64,000 bases of DNA from Cryptomeria japonica (GCF_030272615.1 NC_081413.1:443451038-443515037), one strand, 5' to 3'; positions 23,301-35,847 are shown, numbered from the stretch's first letter. The notes: generated by a model from the letters alone, not told the origin. Program-made: numbers and translations.

Positions 23301-25540
23301 CCCAACTAGCTGATAGATGTCATCCTTTCACGCATCTAGTGCATAAAAATGTTCCATTCATATGGGATGATACTTGTGAAGAAGCCTTTCATGCAATAAA
23401 GGAATATCTAATGAACCCACCTGTTCTAATGTCACCGATTGAAGGTGACCTATTATTATTGTATACATTAGTAGGACCTTAGTCAGATATGAGCTCAAGT
23501 ACTCATCTATTGAGAAGGCATGCTTAGTAGTAGTGTTCGCATCCCAAAATTGAGGCACTATATGCTAACCCATTTAGTAAAGATTATAGCCAAAATTGAT
23601 CCACTGAAATATCTTCTTAGCAAGGTAGCCTTAACAAGTAGATTGGAAAAATGGTTAATGATCCTGAGTGAGTTTGAAATTGAATATATTGATTAAAAAG
23701 ATATTAAAGGACAAGTGGTCGCTGACCAATTAGTAGAAGCACCACTCCTGGACATATACATGTTGAATTTCAGATGCTAATGTTCTCACGGTCACTAAGA
23801 AAACATGGTAGTTATATTCTGATGGCTCTTACACACAACAAGGATCAGGGGCAGGTTAGCTAGTTATCACACCTCAAGGTCATATCATCCCAAAAGCGTA
23901 CAAATTGAATTTCCCTTGCACCAATAATATGGCAGAGTATGTGGCATTAGTAATAGGAATCAAGATGGCAATAGAATGGAATATCACACATTTGCAAGTT
24001 TTTGGAGATTCTCAGCTAGTCATAAATCAAGTCAATGATGATTATCAAACCAAAGAAGAAAATTTAATGCCTTACAAGAAGATGGTTGATGACTTTAGAA
24101 AGTACTTTTTGGACATTTATTTTGAACAACTCCTGAGGAATGAGAACAAAGAAGCTAATGTCATGGCCACAATTGCCTCCTTATTCTAGACACAACAAAA
24201 CCAAAATTGTTACGAATTCCTGGTGGAAGAACTGTTTCACTCTACTTATGATTGTCCCAATTCCCAGATCATATGTCACCTAGTAGGACCCGATTTCTCC
24301 CGTTATGGCCAAATTTACACCTACTTAAAAGATGGAAAACTTCCTCTTGACTTATCAAAGAGTCAAAACAGAAACTTCATTCGACAATCCACTCATTACA
24401 CCCTTGTCATGGATACCCTCTATAGATGAGGTCTGGATGATACTCTACTCAGATGACTTGAGCAAGAAGAATTTGAGAAGAATTTAAATGAAGTCCATAA
24501 TGGTATTTGTGGTACTCATTTGAGTGCTCTTACTCTTTTGAAGAAACTCATATGACTGGGTTACTATTGGCCTACTATGGAGAGAGATTCTTTTCAATTC
24601 ACCAACAAGTGTAAATAATGTCAGATCCATGGTGATTTCATACACTCACCAACATAGGAGCTTCATGCTTTGGCAACATAGTGGTTGTTTTATCAATGGG
24701 GTCTAGATCTAGTAGGGAAAATCCATCCACCTTCTTCAAATGGTCACAAGTTCATACTCACAGCTACTGAATTTTTCACAAAATGGATTGAAGGAGTGCC
24801 ACTCACCAATGTCACAGGGAAGCAGATTGTCGCATTGATTCTGAACTACAACATATGTCGCTATGGTATTCCTACGACTATTATCACTCAAAATGGGCTC
24901 CCATTCAAAAATCAAGATGTAAGAGAGGTCTGCGAAAAGTTCCAGATTCAACACAGGTTTTCCACGTTGTATTACCCTCAGGGAAATGGTCATGCAGAAG
25001 AATGAAACAAAGAAATCTTTAAAATTTTAAAGAAGATGCTTAATGACACTGGCAAAGACTGGCATGTTCATTTAAACCCTACTCTAGGGGCATATTGCAC
25101 CAGTATTCACACCCCGACAAGTGCCACACCATATTCCCTTGTCTACAGGTCTGAAGCAATATTACCAGTGGAGGTTGAAATACCATCTCTCTGTGTGTCA
25201 TTGAAGGGTCTCATTCCAGATGAGGAACAACAAATGTCTAGATTGCAAGAGAACAAGCAAAATGTCGTTGATCATTTGAGATTATACCAACAAAGGATTT
25301 CATGTAGTTAAAATCACAAGGTCAAGCCTAGGATGTTTCAAGTTGGTGATCTTGTACTCAAGGAGAATCCACGCAATTATCAGGACTGTGAAAACAAGGG
25401 GAAGTTCGACCCAAATTGGTTGGGTCCTTTTGTTGTCACAGTCGCATACAGATCTGGTGCTTATTAGTTATCAACACCGGAAGGAAATCATCTCGAAGAG
25501 CTCATTAATAGAATTCATCTGAAAAAGTTCTATACTTGAG
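20391..25540 (+). pseudogene. pol: Tat-type pol polyprotein, decayed
   Basis: The aspartic protease spans about 20440-20960, with active-site VLIDAGANLNICS (20609-20647) and the flap-side ILLGRPWI. A G-patch-like motif is near 21345-21455. A Q/E-rich, coiled-coil-like linker covers 21487-21780 and an acidic linker 21799-22160. Reverse transcriptase is at 22361-23185 (KPDKSIKVCTNFKDLNK, then CADDLLAKS, where the first catalytic Asp is kept but the usual Tyr is Cys). RNase H is at 23222-23700. A second RNase H is at 23800-24189 (TNNMAEYVALVIGIKMA and FGDSQLVINQV). Integrase is at 24223-25540, with an HHCC-like finger (24490-24640) and a core in which the expected second Asp reads TQNG. Domains lie in three frames with multiple stops, so the element cannot make its enzymes. 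Confidence 0.88.
21340..21455 (+). other. G-patch-like motif in Tat pol
   Basis: The translation reads MGYGGNGPMGKKKKG, then about 20 residues, then LGLGYG, with one slip in an A run near 21376. The glycine spacing fits the G-patch pattern (MGW..G.GLG....G...P....GLG). It lies just downstream of the protease domain, the same relative position as the G-patch of betaretroviral proteases. In this element it may bind RNA (inference). Confidence 0.6.
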
Positions 25541-25700
25541 AAAATAAAAAAAATCAGAAAAGCAAAAAATCCAAAAAAATAAAAAAAGAAGAAAATCCAA
25601 AAAAATAAAATAAGAAGAAAATCCAAAAAAAAAAAAAAGCAGAAAATCCAAAAAATAATAAAAGCAGAAACTCCTCCCCCAAAAAAGGGAAAAAAATGCA
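25541..25700. repeat. A-rich tract after pol, degenerate about 25-base repeat
   Basis: Repeated GCAGAAAATCCAAAAAATAA-like units directly follow the integrase stop at 25538-25540. Confidence 0.85.
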
Positions 25701-27464
25701 ATAAAAACAAATGATTGAAAACTAGAAATAGGCGCCATTTGTTAGCAATCTTCTGCATCTATTCAGTCACGCATCTTGCATCTGTCCATTGCCATTGTAC
25801 ATATTCACAATAAAGTATTTTGTATCTAATCGGGCCTCATTTGTAAATTCCCACCATGATTTGGAACATTGTATATATCTAGTGTGTTTATACACTGGGG
25901 GAAAATTCTTAACTCAGTTGGTAATAATCTACATTGATTTTAAACACATCAAACAAGCAGCAGTTAGGCAACGTTTGTCAAGTTCAAAGATCGAGAAATT
26001 CAACATTGGACATGAGTATCAAAATCAAACTCAACATCAAACAAACAACAAATCAATGGATGATATAATCTAAATCATATCTAAAACACTTTAGTCTGAA
26101 TGTCCAAACTATTGTGTTTTGATTTTTGTTATCATGCTTCTTGAGTGACTCAAGGATGTCTTTCACTCGAGGAACAAGGACGTAGCATGATCTTTTCTTT
26201 GTCTACTGCCTATTAGTTTATCATTATTATTGTGCAAATTTGTCATGGGACATGATCAATCAAATATCATTGATGATATTTTGGGTTTGCATAGGAGGAT
26301 GATTAACTTTTGTCTGTTTGCATGCAAGCAACACTCAGGTCATTTTGGTCCATTATACCTTGATGCGTGTGTTAACTTGCAATATCAAAATTCAGGTAAT
26401 CAATGCTTAGATAATCATGGTTCAGTTATACCATTGATGTTTGCACTCACTTACCACATTTTAAAGGCTCGATGATTGTAAAAAGCATGATCAAAGTGAC
26501 CGGTGTGATGATAACATGGAGTTACTTGCATATTTGCATATTTAGATTAGATTGCATGCTGCATTCAAGGTACATAAGGGATCAAATTTATTTTTCCAAA
26601 GGTTGTGGTCAAGTGATGTTATCTCTCATATTAAGTGATTGAGTACACTGGACATCAACAAAAATAAATAATTCATGCGTCATGCATTTTAAATCATAAC
26701 ATTTCATTGCATTGCAATTCGCTAGCATAGAATAGATCATGTAATCATTTAGTTAATTTCTATATTGAATATCTCACATCATTGTCATATACTAATTTCC
26801 ATTGCATTTCATATCCATTACATGAAAAATCATAAAAGTAACAAAAAGAAAGCATATCATATAGTTAGAGTCTCATACCATTGCATATGCATCACATAGT
26901 ACATAAAATCGTTCATAAAGCATCATTACATAAATCATTATTACACCATAGAATCATAGCATCATTTCATAGTCATCACGTATAGAACTATTGCATCATT
27001 ATTACATCATAGAATTATGGCATCATTCATTTTAAAGAGCATAAACATCTCAAATAGGATTTGTCATACATTGCATCCAATAGTCAATAAATCACATAAT
27101 CATATAGGCATACATCATGTAAATATCATGTCATGGTAGTAAATACGTATTCATTGCATAATCATATATATCACTCAACATTTGTAGATCTATCATATAC
27201 ATTGCATATCATAAAATGCATGCATTCATCATGTCACCCATCATATAGAAAATAAATGCATCCATAATATAAAACTTCATCATACAACAATAGGACAATT
27301 AGGTAAGATGCATCTCATATATCATTAAAGATAATCAAGGACCAATGTACAATGATATCACACAAATATCGGAGATACATCACAAAAAAATAGATCGCAG
27401 GATTCATCAGTGTATCATCCATAAGTGTATACAATCTAACCAAAATATGTAATATCTCAACATC
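25701..27464. other. Non-coding spacer of Tat element, CAT-rich
   Basis: No domain is seen on either strand. From about 26660 to 27300 the sequence is dominated by CAT/ATCATA words (ATG-rich on the minus strand). A similar CAT-rich stretch lies beside the PMD gene of element C (48140-48400), which supports a shared origin of the two PMD cassettes. Confidence 0.6.
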
Positions 27465-29470
27465 TCAAGAAGGACGAGGAGCTAAGATTGTGCCAGATGT
27501 TATAGATCTGGCACCATCACTGCCAGAAGAACCTATCCCACTTGGATCACTCCCAGGGCTTGTAATGCCTTGGCTATTTGAATCTCGACATGAACTGCAC
27601 TGCTTGGTGCTCTGCACATAAGATGTCACCCGTCTCTCTGGAGGTACAACCAGGAAGTATAAGCCCTTGTAGTACTCTACCCGAATGAAGTGGTGTGCTA
27701 GATCCCTCAAGGTCTACTGGGTCAATCCCTCAGAGGCTATCCACTGTAAAGTCTGTATCAACTCTTGGGATTTCCTATGCCTCTCTATGATGGTATCTCT
27801 TCGTGTGGTCAGTGTAGAAATTTGTGTCTACATCTGAGGTACTTAACCCTTTACTTATGCTTGTACCTATGCTATTCGTTTCTATAGTTGAGCTATCTGA
27901 GCATGTCTGTATCATCTGACCCTATAACTGTTGCACCTGGCCTTGTAAATCACTAATCTGAGCTTGTTGCTAATGGGGTGGCATACTGATGAGTATCCAC
28001 TGAGAATCATTTTTCAGTACGTGTACCATCTCTACCTGTGGTATGTGATTTGCCTATGGAACCTGTTAAACATGTACTATTTGTCCAGATCTCCTCCGTC
28101 GGACCATCCTAGTCACCTAATATATAGGTAACACTCTAGCAGGTCTAGAATTGCTAGCTCCTGATACGGCTACCATTGTCACTGCACCTCCATCATCTCT
28201 ATATCCCCCATCTCCTACATAATCACCTCCATCTCCATAATCACCTCCATCATCTCCGTCTCCTCCATCTCCTCCATCTCATTTCCCTCCTCCCTCTCTC
28301 GGCCATCTAGGAGTCCAACATGGTGGTCTATCCTTTCCATCATCAAACCCTAGTACTAGCCCTACTCTATTGTAACACCTGGATCAATAACATCAGCTAT
28401 GTAGTCCCAATCCTTTCCTCTGAGGCCCTCATACTCAACACAAGCATCGTAATAAGAGATAGTTGGCCCCTAAGTAGCCACATCATATCTCTACCATGCA
28501 TACATCACTGTCACCTATGGGAGTCCCTGGACTTTGCCATACTGGCATAGTTCCCGTGTAGTGATGAATCTCTCAATGTTGTATGGGCTATAACCAAGGA
28601 GGTATCGTGAGAAAAAAACATATGACATCTCATGGGCATCCTCAGCGCATCGCTCACAATCTCTATATGATCGCTAGATCACACTTTCAAGATCATCCAG
28701 CACTCGCCTCCAATAGTCCAGTTTGCCCAGCCTCTGCTAGACAACTATACCTAGGTATCCATATACATAGGGTCTCCCTATTGGACAATCCCTATCTTCT
28801 AGTGGATGTGTGATGGCTAAGTGCTCCCAGGCCCATATCTATAGTAGGGTCACACCTGCTAATAACGTAGTTGATCCCTGGTAAACTACTCAATGTAAAT
28901 CATAGTATAAATGGGCTAGCATACAAGACCCCCAAGAGAACCTAGCGCCCTGTGTAATCATCTGCTCCAACAAGAGTCCCCACCCAACTGATAATCCCTT
29001 TCACTTGTGGTTAGGATAAAGGAAACTGCTGAAAAATCCTGCTAGTACTAAAGGAAGAGGAGCGTAATCCAAACCGAGCATCTTGTGCCATGGGATATCA
29101 TACCTGCATATCTAATCATCCTTAAAAGCCCTCCTCAATTCGCGCATCCCACTATTCTTGTACAATTCATAATAGATGATGTGTCCAATGGTAGGTATCT
29201 TGAGTATCCGGTAGACATCCTCTGGTGTCTATATCATCTCGCCTTGAGGTAAATGAAAGTTTTTATGCTCACTATGCCATCTCTCAACCAACACAGTCAA
29301 CAAACCCTGATTAATCTTAGACCAGGACATGTCAATCAATGAAGGCAATCCACATCAATGAATTAAATCTAACTCCACCTGAGTAAGATGCGATATTAGA
29401 CTATAGGTCTTTGGGAAGTGCTTCTGAGACTGGAGGACACCTAAAGGCTCTTCTTATCATAACAAAATAA
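27465..29470 (-). pseudogene. Antisense plant mobile domain (PMD) gene, copy A
   Basis: Reading the minus strand from about 29470 gives the PMD hallmark: QGLLTVLVERWHSEHKNFHL, PQGEM, TPEDVYRILKIPTIGH (29300-29170). It continues with a WHKMLGLDYAPLP-like block, WAWEHLAITHP (near 28830) and a SYVFFSRYLLGYSPYNIERFI-like block (near 28600-28550). A G/D/E-rich low-complexity region is encoded by the CTCCAT-like run at 28190-28290. Then comes a short helical tail (QISDLQGQVQQL) and a Ser/Gly-rich end near 27480. PMD (Pfam PF10536) is found in plant MAIN/MAIL1 proteins and in plant transposable elements. Several stops break the frame. It lies opposite to pol, between pol and the 3' LTR. Confidence 0.8.
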
Positions 29471-29799
29471 TATATTAGTAACTCGATTTATCTATCTATC
29501 TATCTTGCTCATATGATATTTCTATCAAATCTCATTGAGCCCCTATCAGTGACTCATTTATCATGAGGTCATTATAAATCCTATCCTATCAAGCACACAA
29601 ATCGAGATAATTGAAACTAATCATCATCTACTCAATCAGGAGTCTCTAAATTAATTTTCATCAATATGGTATCAAATCGCTAATCAGGCTAAACAGAAAT
29701 CTAAAATGTTGACCATTTTCATCAACACCTATCTCACATCAACATGCTAAAATTGATGCTAAAACCTGAATCACTTTCATTGCACATCAGAGTATTGGG
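29471..29799. other. Spacer upstream of PMD copy A
   Basis: There is an (ATCT)n run near 29490-29505. Otherwise it is plain AT-rich sequence that could hold the promoter for the antisense gene. No TATA box stands out. Confidence 0.45.
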
Positions 29800-30185
29800 C
29801 TTAGAATTGTTAAATCAACACAAGATGCATTCACTGTAGTATAAATCGTGACGTTAGTGGTACAAGCCACAGTGCTCACGGTAGCCACCATGATGCTCAC
29901 GACTTGCACCGTAATACCCACGGTGTAGTTCACGTTGCCCACGATGTAGGTTGGGGGACCCGCGGCTTGCACCGTGACATCTATGATGCAAATCGTGGCA
30001 TCTACAGTATAGACCATGGCGCTGACGGTATAGGTTGCTTGCACTGCAGCGTTCACGGTGTAAACTATGGCGCCCGCAGTATAGGTTGCGGTATCCACGG
30101 TGCAGACCGTGGTGCTAGTGGCTACTACCGTAGCGCTTGGGTCCTAAGCCGCAGTGCACATGGCCTTGACCATGGTGCCCAGTTG
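29800..30185. repeat. GC-richer degenerate short tandem array, about 21-base unit
   Basis: Units of the type CATGGCGCTGACGGTATAGGT / CGTGGCATCTACAGTATAGAC recur across the block, which is clearly GC-richer than its flanks. Both strands are open in one frame (YTV..A-like repeats on minus, GAD/IHG-like repeats on plus), as expected of a repeat whose unit is a multiple of three. It lies upstream of the PMD gene (minus strand) and upstream of the 3' LTR (plus strand). Element C has an array in the same place. Confidence 0.85.
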
Positions 30186-30925
30186 GCCAAAAAACCATGA
30201 ATGCTGAGAACAAATTAAAAAAAGTTAGGGTTTTTAACATGAAAACCAATAAAAAACCCTATTTTACTATATCAAAACCAAAAAATGCTAATCTAACAAA
30301 CAAAAAGCCTATCATCTAAAAATAGTTAAATCATTCAAAAATTAATTAAAATTTAACCAAAATCAACAAAAACATACAAAAGAGGGTTTTCTCAAAGTAC
30401 GTATCGGTGGACAACAGGGTAGAGGATGCTAGTATTGTTGAACTCTCTTGAATCTATGTTCATGATGTCGAATCACCATCTTCACTCTAGAGCTCAAAAT
30501 CTAAATTTAAAATTTTAAAAATGAAAAATGACTAGTAAAATGAGGTTCACGTTTCCATTTAAGGGGTTCAAAATGGCAGTAAAGTGGCATGTTTTTATCC
30601 TATTTAATTTAAAAACTTCTTTTAATCACTTTTTTATCAATTCAATCAAACTGGCAAAGTTGGGGCAATGATGGAAATTTTTTTCTTTATTGGGAGATTA
30701 ATCAAAAAAATTTAAAATCCCTAAAAAATCATTAAAGTTTTTTAAAAATTTCAAAATAATGCAAAAAATCTTAAAAGTCAAAAAATATTTCTGATTTATC
30801 TTCCGAGGGGGCATCCTCATATCCGTCATCTAATAATCAATGTCTGGGGCATCATATCGAACCCAATCAACAACATCAAGCGAGCAATTTTTCTTTGAAC
30901 TGACATGTTGTCACACATCGCTTCA
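30186..30925. other. Non-coding 3' region of Tat element
   Basis: This AT-rich stretch ends with CTTCCGAGGGGGCATCC and TGGGGCATCA near 30800-30850. Similar words (CTCGAGGGTGCAT, TTGGGGCAAC) precede the 3' LTR of element C. No gene is seen. Confidence 0.6.
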
Positions 30926-30938
30926 AAGAGGGGCAGAT
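30926..30938 (+). other. Polypurine tract
   Basis: AAAGAGGGGCAGA immediately precedes a sequence starting TGTATACAATAA. Confidence 0.65.
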
Positions 30939-31848
30939 TGTATACAATAAAAATCGGTCTGGAGAATTGAATTAATTAAATAGGAAAATATTTAATTAAT
31001 ATGGCCTTCATTCCTCTACTATATAAATAAATTATTGTTATTTACATGGTTCATTTGGTCTAATTCTTCCCACTTTAATCATCTTCTTCCTTTTTCCAAT
31101 TAAATATACAAATTAATTAGTTTGTGTATTTAAATTTCACCTTTCATTAAATTTGAATTTGAGTACATGGCTCCTACTCCTAGCCACCTAGCCTAACCAC
31201 ATGCTAACCTAACCCACTCAATCCAACTAAGGGTTTAACAAATCCGATCCCCTCCAACCTCCTATCCTAACCATTTCTTGAGTGTCTACCCTCTTTTAGA
31301 GACACGTAGCTCCTATGCCATATGTCTCTCATCTCCATGTCACTTGCCCCTTTTTTGGCATATGGTTGGATATTCTTTGCCACTTGTATTCTTAGGAATG
31401 ACAAGTGTCCATCTCCTCAACCTCTTTCCCACTTCTTCAATCTTAACTGTCAATTTCTCTAGACTGAATTTACACCGTTGATTCTTGCCACCTCAGCTAT
31501 GTTCACGGAAATCTTATCTATACCCCCTCTTTTGGCTATGAGAGGACCCTTAGCATCTTAGAAAATTTAGCATTCTAGTAATCATCTCCAACATTTTCTT
31601 AATCATAGCTTAGTGTTGTTTCATCATAGCATAGTTATCATAGCATCATAGAGTAGCATTACTATCATTTATGGCTTTTATGATAGTTTCATAATAATGT
31701 AGAACTAGCATACATCTTGCATTAGATTTTACATCATAACTTGCATATCATTTCCCATCTCTTGAGTTGTCACTTTATTGAAATCATGCATTGAGAGCCA
31801 TCAATTGAACCGGAAAAGTCCTCAAGTCTAGGGAGCGATGAGACGACA
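30939..31848 (+). repeat. Candidate 3' LTR of the Tat element
   Basis: It begins TGTATACAATAAAAATCGG after the polypurine tract and is ended here at GAGACGACA, giving TG...CA ends and 910 bases. No 5' partner remains in the window, so the right edge is a guess. The small plus-strand frame at 31278-31481 is not judged a gene. Confidence 0.5.
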
Positions 31849-31924
31849 TTGGGGAGTATTTTGATTGTTTTATTTGGTTTCCTCAGTACAATGTTTCATT
31901 GATTATGTGTGATTTATATACTTA

Positions 31925-33270
31925 TTAATGGATTCAAGACGATATTTTTGCACAAATCTACAAATGGGATTTCAAAATAAAATACAAGGTCGATCTACTG
32001 ACAAATATAATACTCAATTTATTGCAAAGAGATATTATTCATAAAAGAGATTTGATTATGTGGAGGCATTTGCACCCACTATGAAGCTCTAACCATTTAG
32101 TGTTGTCTGTGCATTGGCTACATTGAAAGGGTCTAAGCTTCACTACATGAGCTTCAAGAGTGTTTTCCTAAATGGTGATATAAAATAAGAATTGTACATA
32201 ACCCAACTAGAAAGCTTAATTTAGGAACATCATCCTCACAAGGAATTCCATCTAAATAAGTCACTTTGTGGGAATAAATAAGCCCCTCTAGCATGGTACA
32301 ATAAAATAGATGATCACCTATTCTTCAACATGGTTTCATTCATATCCCCATCACATCAAAATTTATATATTAAGAAAGTAGGCATAGATATTGTAATTCT
32401 TGCTTTGTATGCCGATGGTCTTGTGATCATAGGAATTTTAGACAATACAATTAATGATGTCAAGAATGATTTGAAGAAATACTTTGACATGTAAAACTTG
32501 GGCAACTTCATTCTTATCTTGGTTGGGAGATGAGGAAGAAGCATCACATTTTTTATCTCACAAATGAAATATGGTAAAACACTCCTAGTGAATTTTATAA
32601 TGTCTAATTTTAAACCTGTGTCCACTTTAATGGAGAAAGGCTTACAACTGTCTTGTTTATAGGATTCACCTAAAGTTGATGTAACTCCCTATAGGAATCT
32701 TTTTGGGAATCTCATTTATTTGACTTATACCAAACCAAATTTATTCTTTTTTATCAAGTATCTATCTGGATTTATGCGCACGAGTTGAAGAAATGTGATT
32801 GGGTTATGACTAAGCATGTACTGAGATATATCAAAGGTACACTTGATTATGGTTTGGAATATAAGAAGAACAATCTTTCTTCTTGCAAGGATATGCCAAG
32901 TCAAACTATGCTAGATATGTTGATGATAATAAATTGAATATAATATATGATTTTCACCTTGAATTTGGACCTATTTTGTGGATTGGTAAAAACTAATCTA
33001 TTAGTACTTTCTCATCCATTAAGGCTGAATATCATGCCACATAAGAGGTGTGTGTGAAGTGATTTGGTTACTTAACATTCTAGCAGATATAGACATTCCT
33101 AAATTAAAGCCACCTATTCTTTATTGTGATAATCAATAGGTCTCGAAGCTTGTAAAGAATCCATTTTTTATGAGAGAACGAAGAAAATTAAGGTTGAATG
33201 TCATTATATTTGAGAATAGCTGATGCACCAACACATTCAACTCTTGTGCTACCTGATATATTCATATATA
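31925..33270 (+). pseudogene. Ty1/copia pol relic, copy 2
   Basis: Decayed reverse transcriptase and RNase H: DYVEAFAPTMKL near 32060, VVCALATLKGSKLHY then SVFLNGDIK near 32110-32185, ALYADGLVIIGI near 32400-32445 (YADG where YVDD is usual, so a catalytic Asp is lost), and NDVKNDLKKYFDM near 32455-32490. An MKYGKTLL block, a YRNLFGNLIYLT block near 32690-32725 and an RNase H end with SISTFSSIKAEYHAT near 33000-33040 follow. Gag, protease and integrase are missing. It is the same family and layout as 13975-15250. Confidence 0.87.
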
Positions 33271-33779
33271 TTTGATATACCACCAAGTCTCTTGGAAAGG
33301 TAAAATTTATGTTGTGTCGAGGTACATTTGTAGAAACAATACAATGAGAGAAATATTAGCATAATCATAGTTTACATTATTAATTTTTTAGTTACTATGT
33401 AGTTGCACTATTATGGCAATCAATAACAATATTTAACCCCTATATAATTGCATATTTCACATCAATAATAATTAATTAAGCATTCTTCTTCTTTTATAAT
33501 ATGAAAAATATATCTAATATATTTAATATCCACCTATAAAAGATAAATATATGATCAAGGTATAAGATTGTATGATTTTATTCTTAACCCTCAAGAATAA
33601 CTTAAGGGAATGAAAATAAAATTTCTCAATAACTAGGCTATGTTACAGACCTCGGTGTGAAAAATTACCCCCTAAATAAAATAAGCCCCTTAAGAAGCAA
33701 GAGAAAAAAGAGATGTACATAGGAAGTGAGTGAGACAAAAAAAAAGGAGGACTTAGAAGCCAATAAAGAAATAATTAAT
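33271..33779. other. Copia 3' non-coding region
   Basis: AT-rich sequence between the RNase H relic and the LTR-like block. No other feature is seen. Confidence 0.45.
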
Positions 33780-34200
33780 TTAATAGTTGCTCCAAATGTG
33801 AAGTGTTTTGTGAAGATATATGGAAACTTCTTTATAGTTAGATAGTTCTAAAGGTCAATGAATTGATCTTATATGAGATCTTTGATGTAGTTCATGGATA
33901 TATATTTATATTTCTATGATGGACGATTAGTTTGTTTGACATACAATTTACATTCTAATGATTATAATAAATGAATGAAGGTCAAACTAGAGAAATGTTG
34001 AGAAAAATGATATTTTGTAGCTAGATATAACCTCTTGGTGTGTATAAGATAATGAAGAACTAAATAACATACTTAAGTGGCAATAAAAGTACAAATAAAA
34101 AATAAGGTGACTTCACATAGAAATAGAAGGGCTTACTAAAAAAAAATTGAAAAAGAATGTATCAGATGTCATAGCATCTTGATTATGGTGATTTCTACGA
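33780..34200 (+). repeat. Copia LTR-like segment, copy 2
   Basis: This matches 15660-16110 in order and spacing, with blocks GTGAAGATATATGG, TTAGATAGTTCTA, ATTTTGTAGCTAGATATAACC and CCTCTTGGTGTGTATAAGA. Confidence 0.6.
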
Positions 34201-34607
34201 TACTTAGTTGTAATACTTTATTTTGACAAAAAACACACATTGCAAAGAGACTAATTAAAATTTTAGCAATTTATATACATAGTAGAATTTTATAGGCCAA
34301 ACTTATAATAAATATAAACATCTCCATATTAAATATTGTCTTAATCTAAATGAAACATGTGTAGATATATTATATAGACATCCTCTTCTAGTGTAGGTGT
34401 TTCTATTATATGAAATATCTTGTGTCATATTGTCTATGCTTAAATATATTGTAATATTCCTCTCAGTGAAAGAATTTAATAAATGAATACCCTACTATGA
34501 ATGCGGTCAATGATGTGATTAAGTGCACTAAGATAGGTCTAATTTAAGTGGAAGAATCACAAGAGGTTTTTTCAAAAAGTGAGAATTTTTGTAGTATGGT
34601 TGATAAC
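34201..34607. other. AT-rich left flank of nested element D
   Basis: No gene or repeat is recognised. The last five bases, ATAAC, pair with ATTAC at 62918-62922 as a diverged target duplication of element D. Confidence 0.5.
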
Positions 34608-35847
34608 TGTTATCACAAAAGTTGAACCCACTTGATGAAGAACCTTGATAATTAACCTTGTGCAACATGGAAACAACCTCCCAAGTGTGGGACTTGCAGA
34701 AGTAAGGTTGAGTATCTAGAGAATGACGACTTCCTTTCCAATTTGAGATGCAAGTGTTGGAACAACCCAACATATATAAATCCTAATCTACTGATTTTAC
34801 AGGGAAAAGGGAGAAGGAGGGGATGTAGGAAAGAACGGAAATAAGGTTTTCACCTCGACTAAAATGGTGATCTTCCCTGCCTATAGCTGCAAAAAACATC
34901 AATAAAACTAGGTCCCATATATGCACAAAATTCTATCCTCATTTGTCACCAAAGTGCGAGTCAAGGTTGGAATTATATGAAATGAGGAGAGGAACTGAGC
35001 TCGGTTCACAGTCCACATACATAAAGGGATCAACACAATCACCTGGAGATAAGGAAAACAAGCAAGAATGCACTCAAATAGGAACGTAAACACTTACACA
35101 ATCTATTCAAACTGAATGAAGGAAAGAAAGTTAATTTTATTTATGTAAAGGCAAAGAAAAATTTATAAGTGCAGAGAAACATAAGTTTTCTACAAAAGAA
35201 AAGAAATAAGATCCCTGAAGTAGGTGACAAAATTGCCCTTAAAGCTTAGACATAACTTATATCGTGCTCTAGCTAGGAAACCCTAATCCTCGTCAGGGTT
35301 AGGTTACAAAAAATTTGAGAGGAGGAAGATCAGATCAAGGACATTCTAATGGCATGGAGTGCAGTTTGATAAATGTCCCTTATCCTATAAAGAAGCAAAA
35401 TCCTTGTAGATTAGGGAGAAAAATTGACACATGAAGCATGGCCAAGTACAGTGGCAGAGAGAAAAATCTCTGATCCACAATTAATGAGCATGGGTTGCGT
35501 CTAAGAATGAACCATAGAGTCTAATCTAGAGTTATGGTGAAGAAATCTGGTGGTTGAATGCACAAAGGATCATATGTCAAGCATCGATGATGCGGAACAA
35601 AACCTTGACCATCGAGTTGACAACTATTCACCTTTAAAAAAGTTTAAATTCCAATAGCTTAGAGAAAATTGAATGTTAACCATTAGTCTGTGAGATTCGC
35701 GTGAAGATGCATGCACAAGATCTCTCCATGTAAGCATCCACCATTACCAATGAAAGATTAAAACATGGATTCTCAATTGCCTATTAAGTGAAAATCAATG
35801 GCCACAGATGAGCCTTGTTGCAGGTTAGGCCCACCAAAGTCATGTCA
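34608..35847 (-). repeat. Element D 3' LTR, first part
   Basis: This matches 60978-62178, with shared blocks CACAAAAGTTGAA, CCTCCCAAGTG, CTTCCTTTCCAAT and GGTGATCTTCCCTGCCTATAG. It is cut off at 35847, where element B begins. TGTCA at 35843-35847 is the left copy of B's target duplication. Confidence 0.88.
35843..35847. other. Target-site duplication of element B, left copy
   Basis: TGTCA here, TCTCA at 58114-58118, and TCTCA at the unoccupied site in D's other LTR (62179-62183). The left copy has changed at one base. Confidence 0.75.

Larger units (their letters stand above)
20391..31848 (+). mobile_element. Ty3/gypsy Tat-type retrotransposon with antisense PMD gene, 5'-truncated
   Basis: The order is protease, G-patch-like motif, reverse transcriptase, RNase H, second (archaeal-type) RNase H, integrase, A-rich tract, antisense plant mobile domain gene, GC-richer array, polypurine tract, and candidate 3' LTR. 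A second RNase H and an antisense extra frame between pol and the 3' LTR are known traits of the Tat lineage. The 5' LTR, primer site and gag are missing. The right LTR end (31848) is tentative. Confidence 0.8.

Noticed and set aside
25471-25758. Phe-rich minus-strand frames
   Set aside because: They are the complement of the A-rich tract after pol.
26660-27300. Repeated CAT words as a possible CRISPR-like or regular array
   Set aside because: Spacing is irregular, there are no conserved repeats or unique spacers, and the context is a plant retroelement.
29904-30200. Plus-strand His/Gly-rich frame of 98 codons
   Set aside because: It lies wholly inside the 21-base array, where both strands are open because the unit is a multiple of three.
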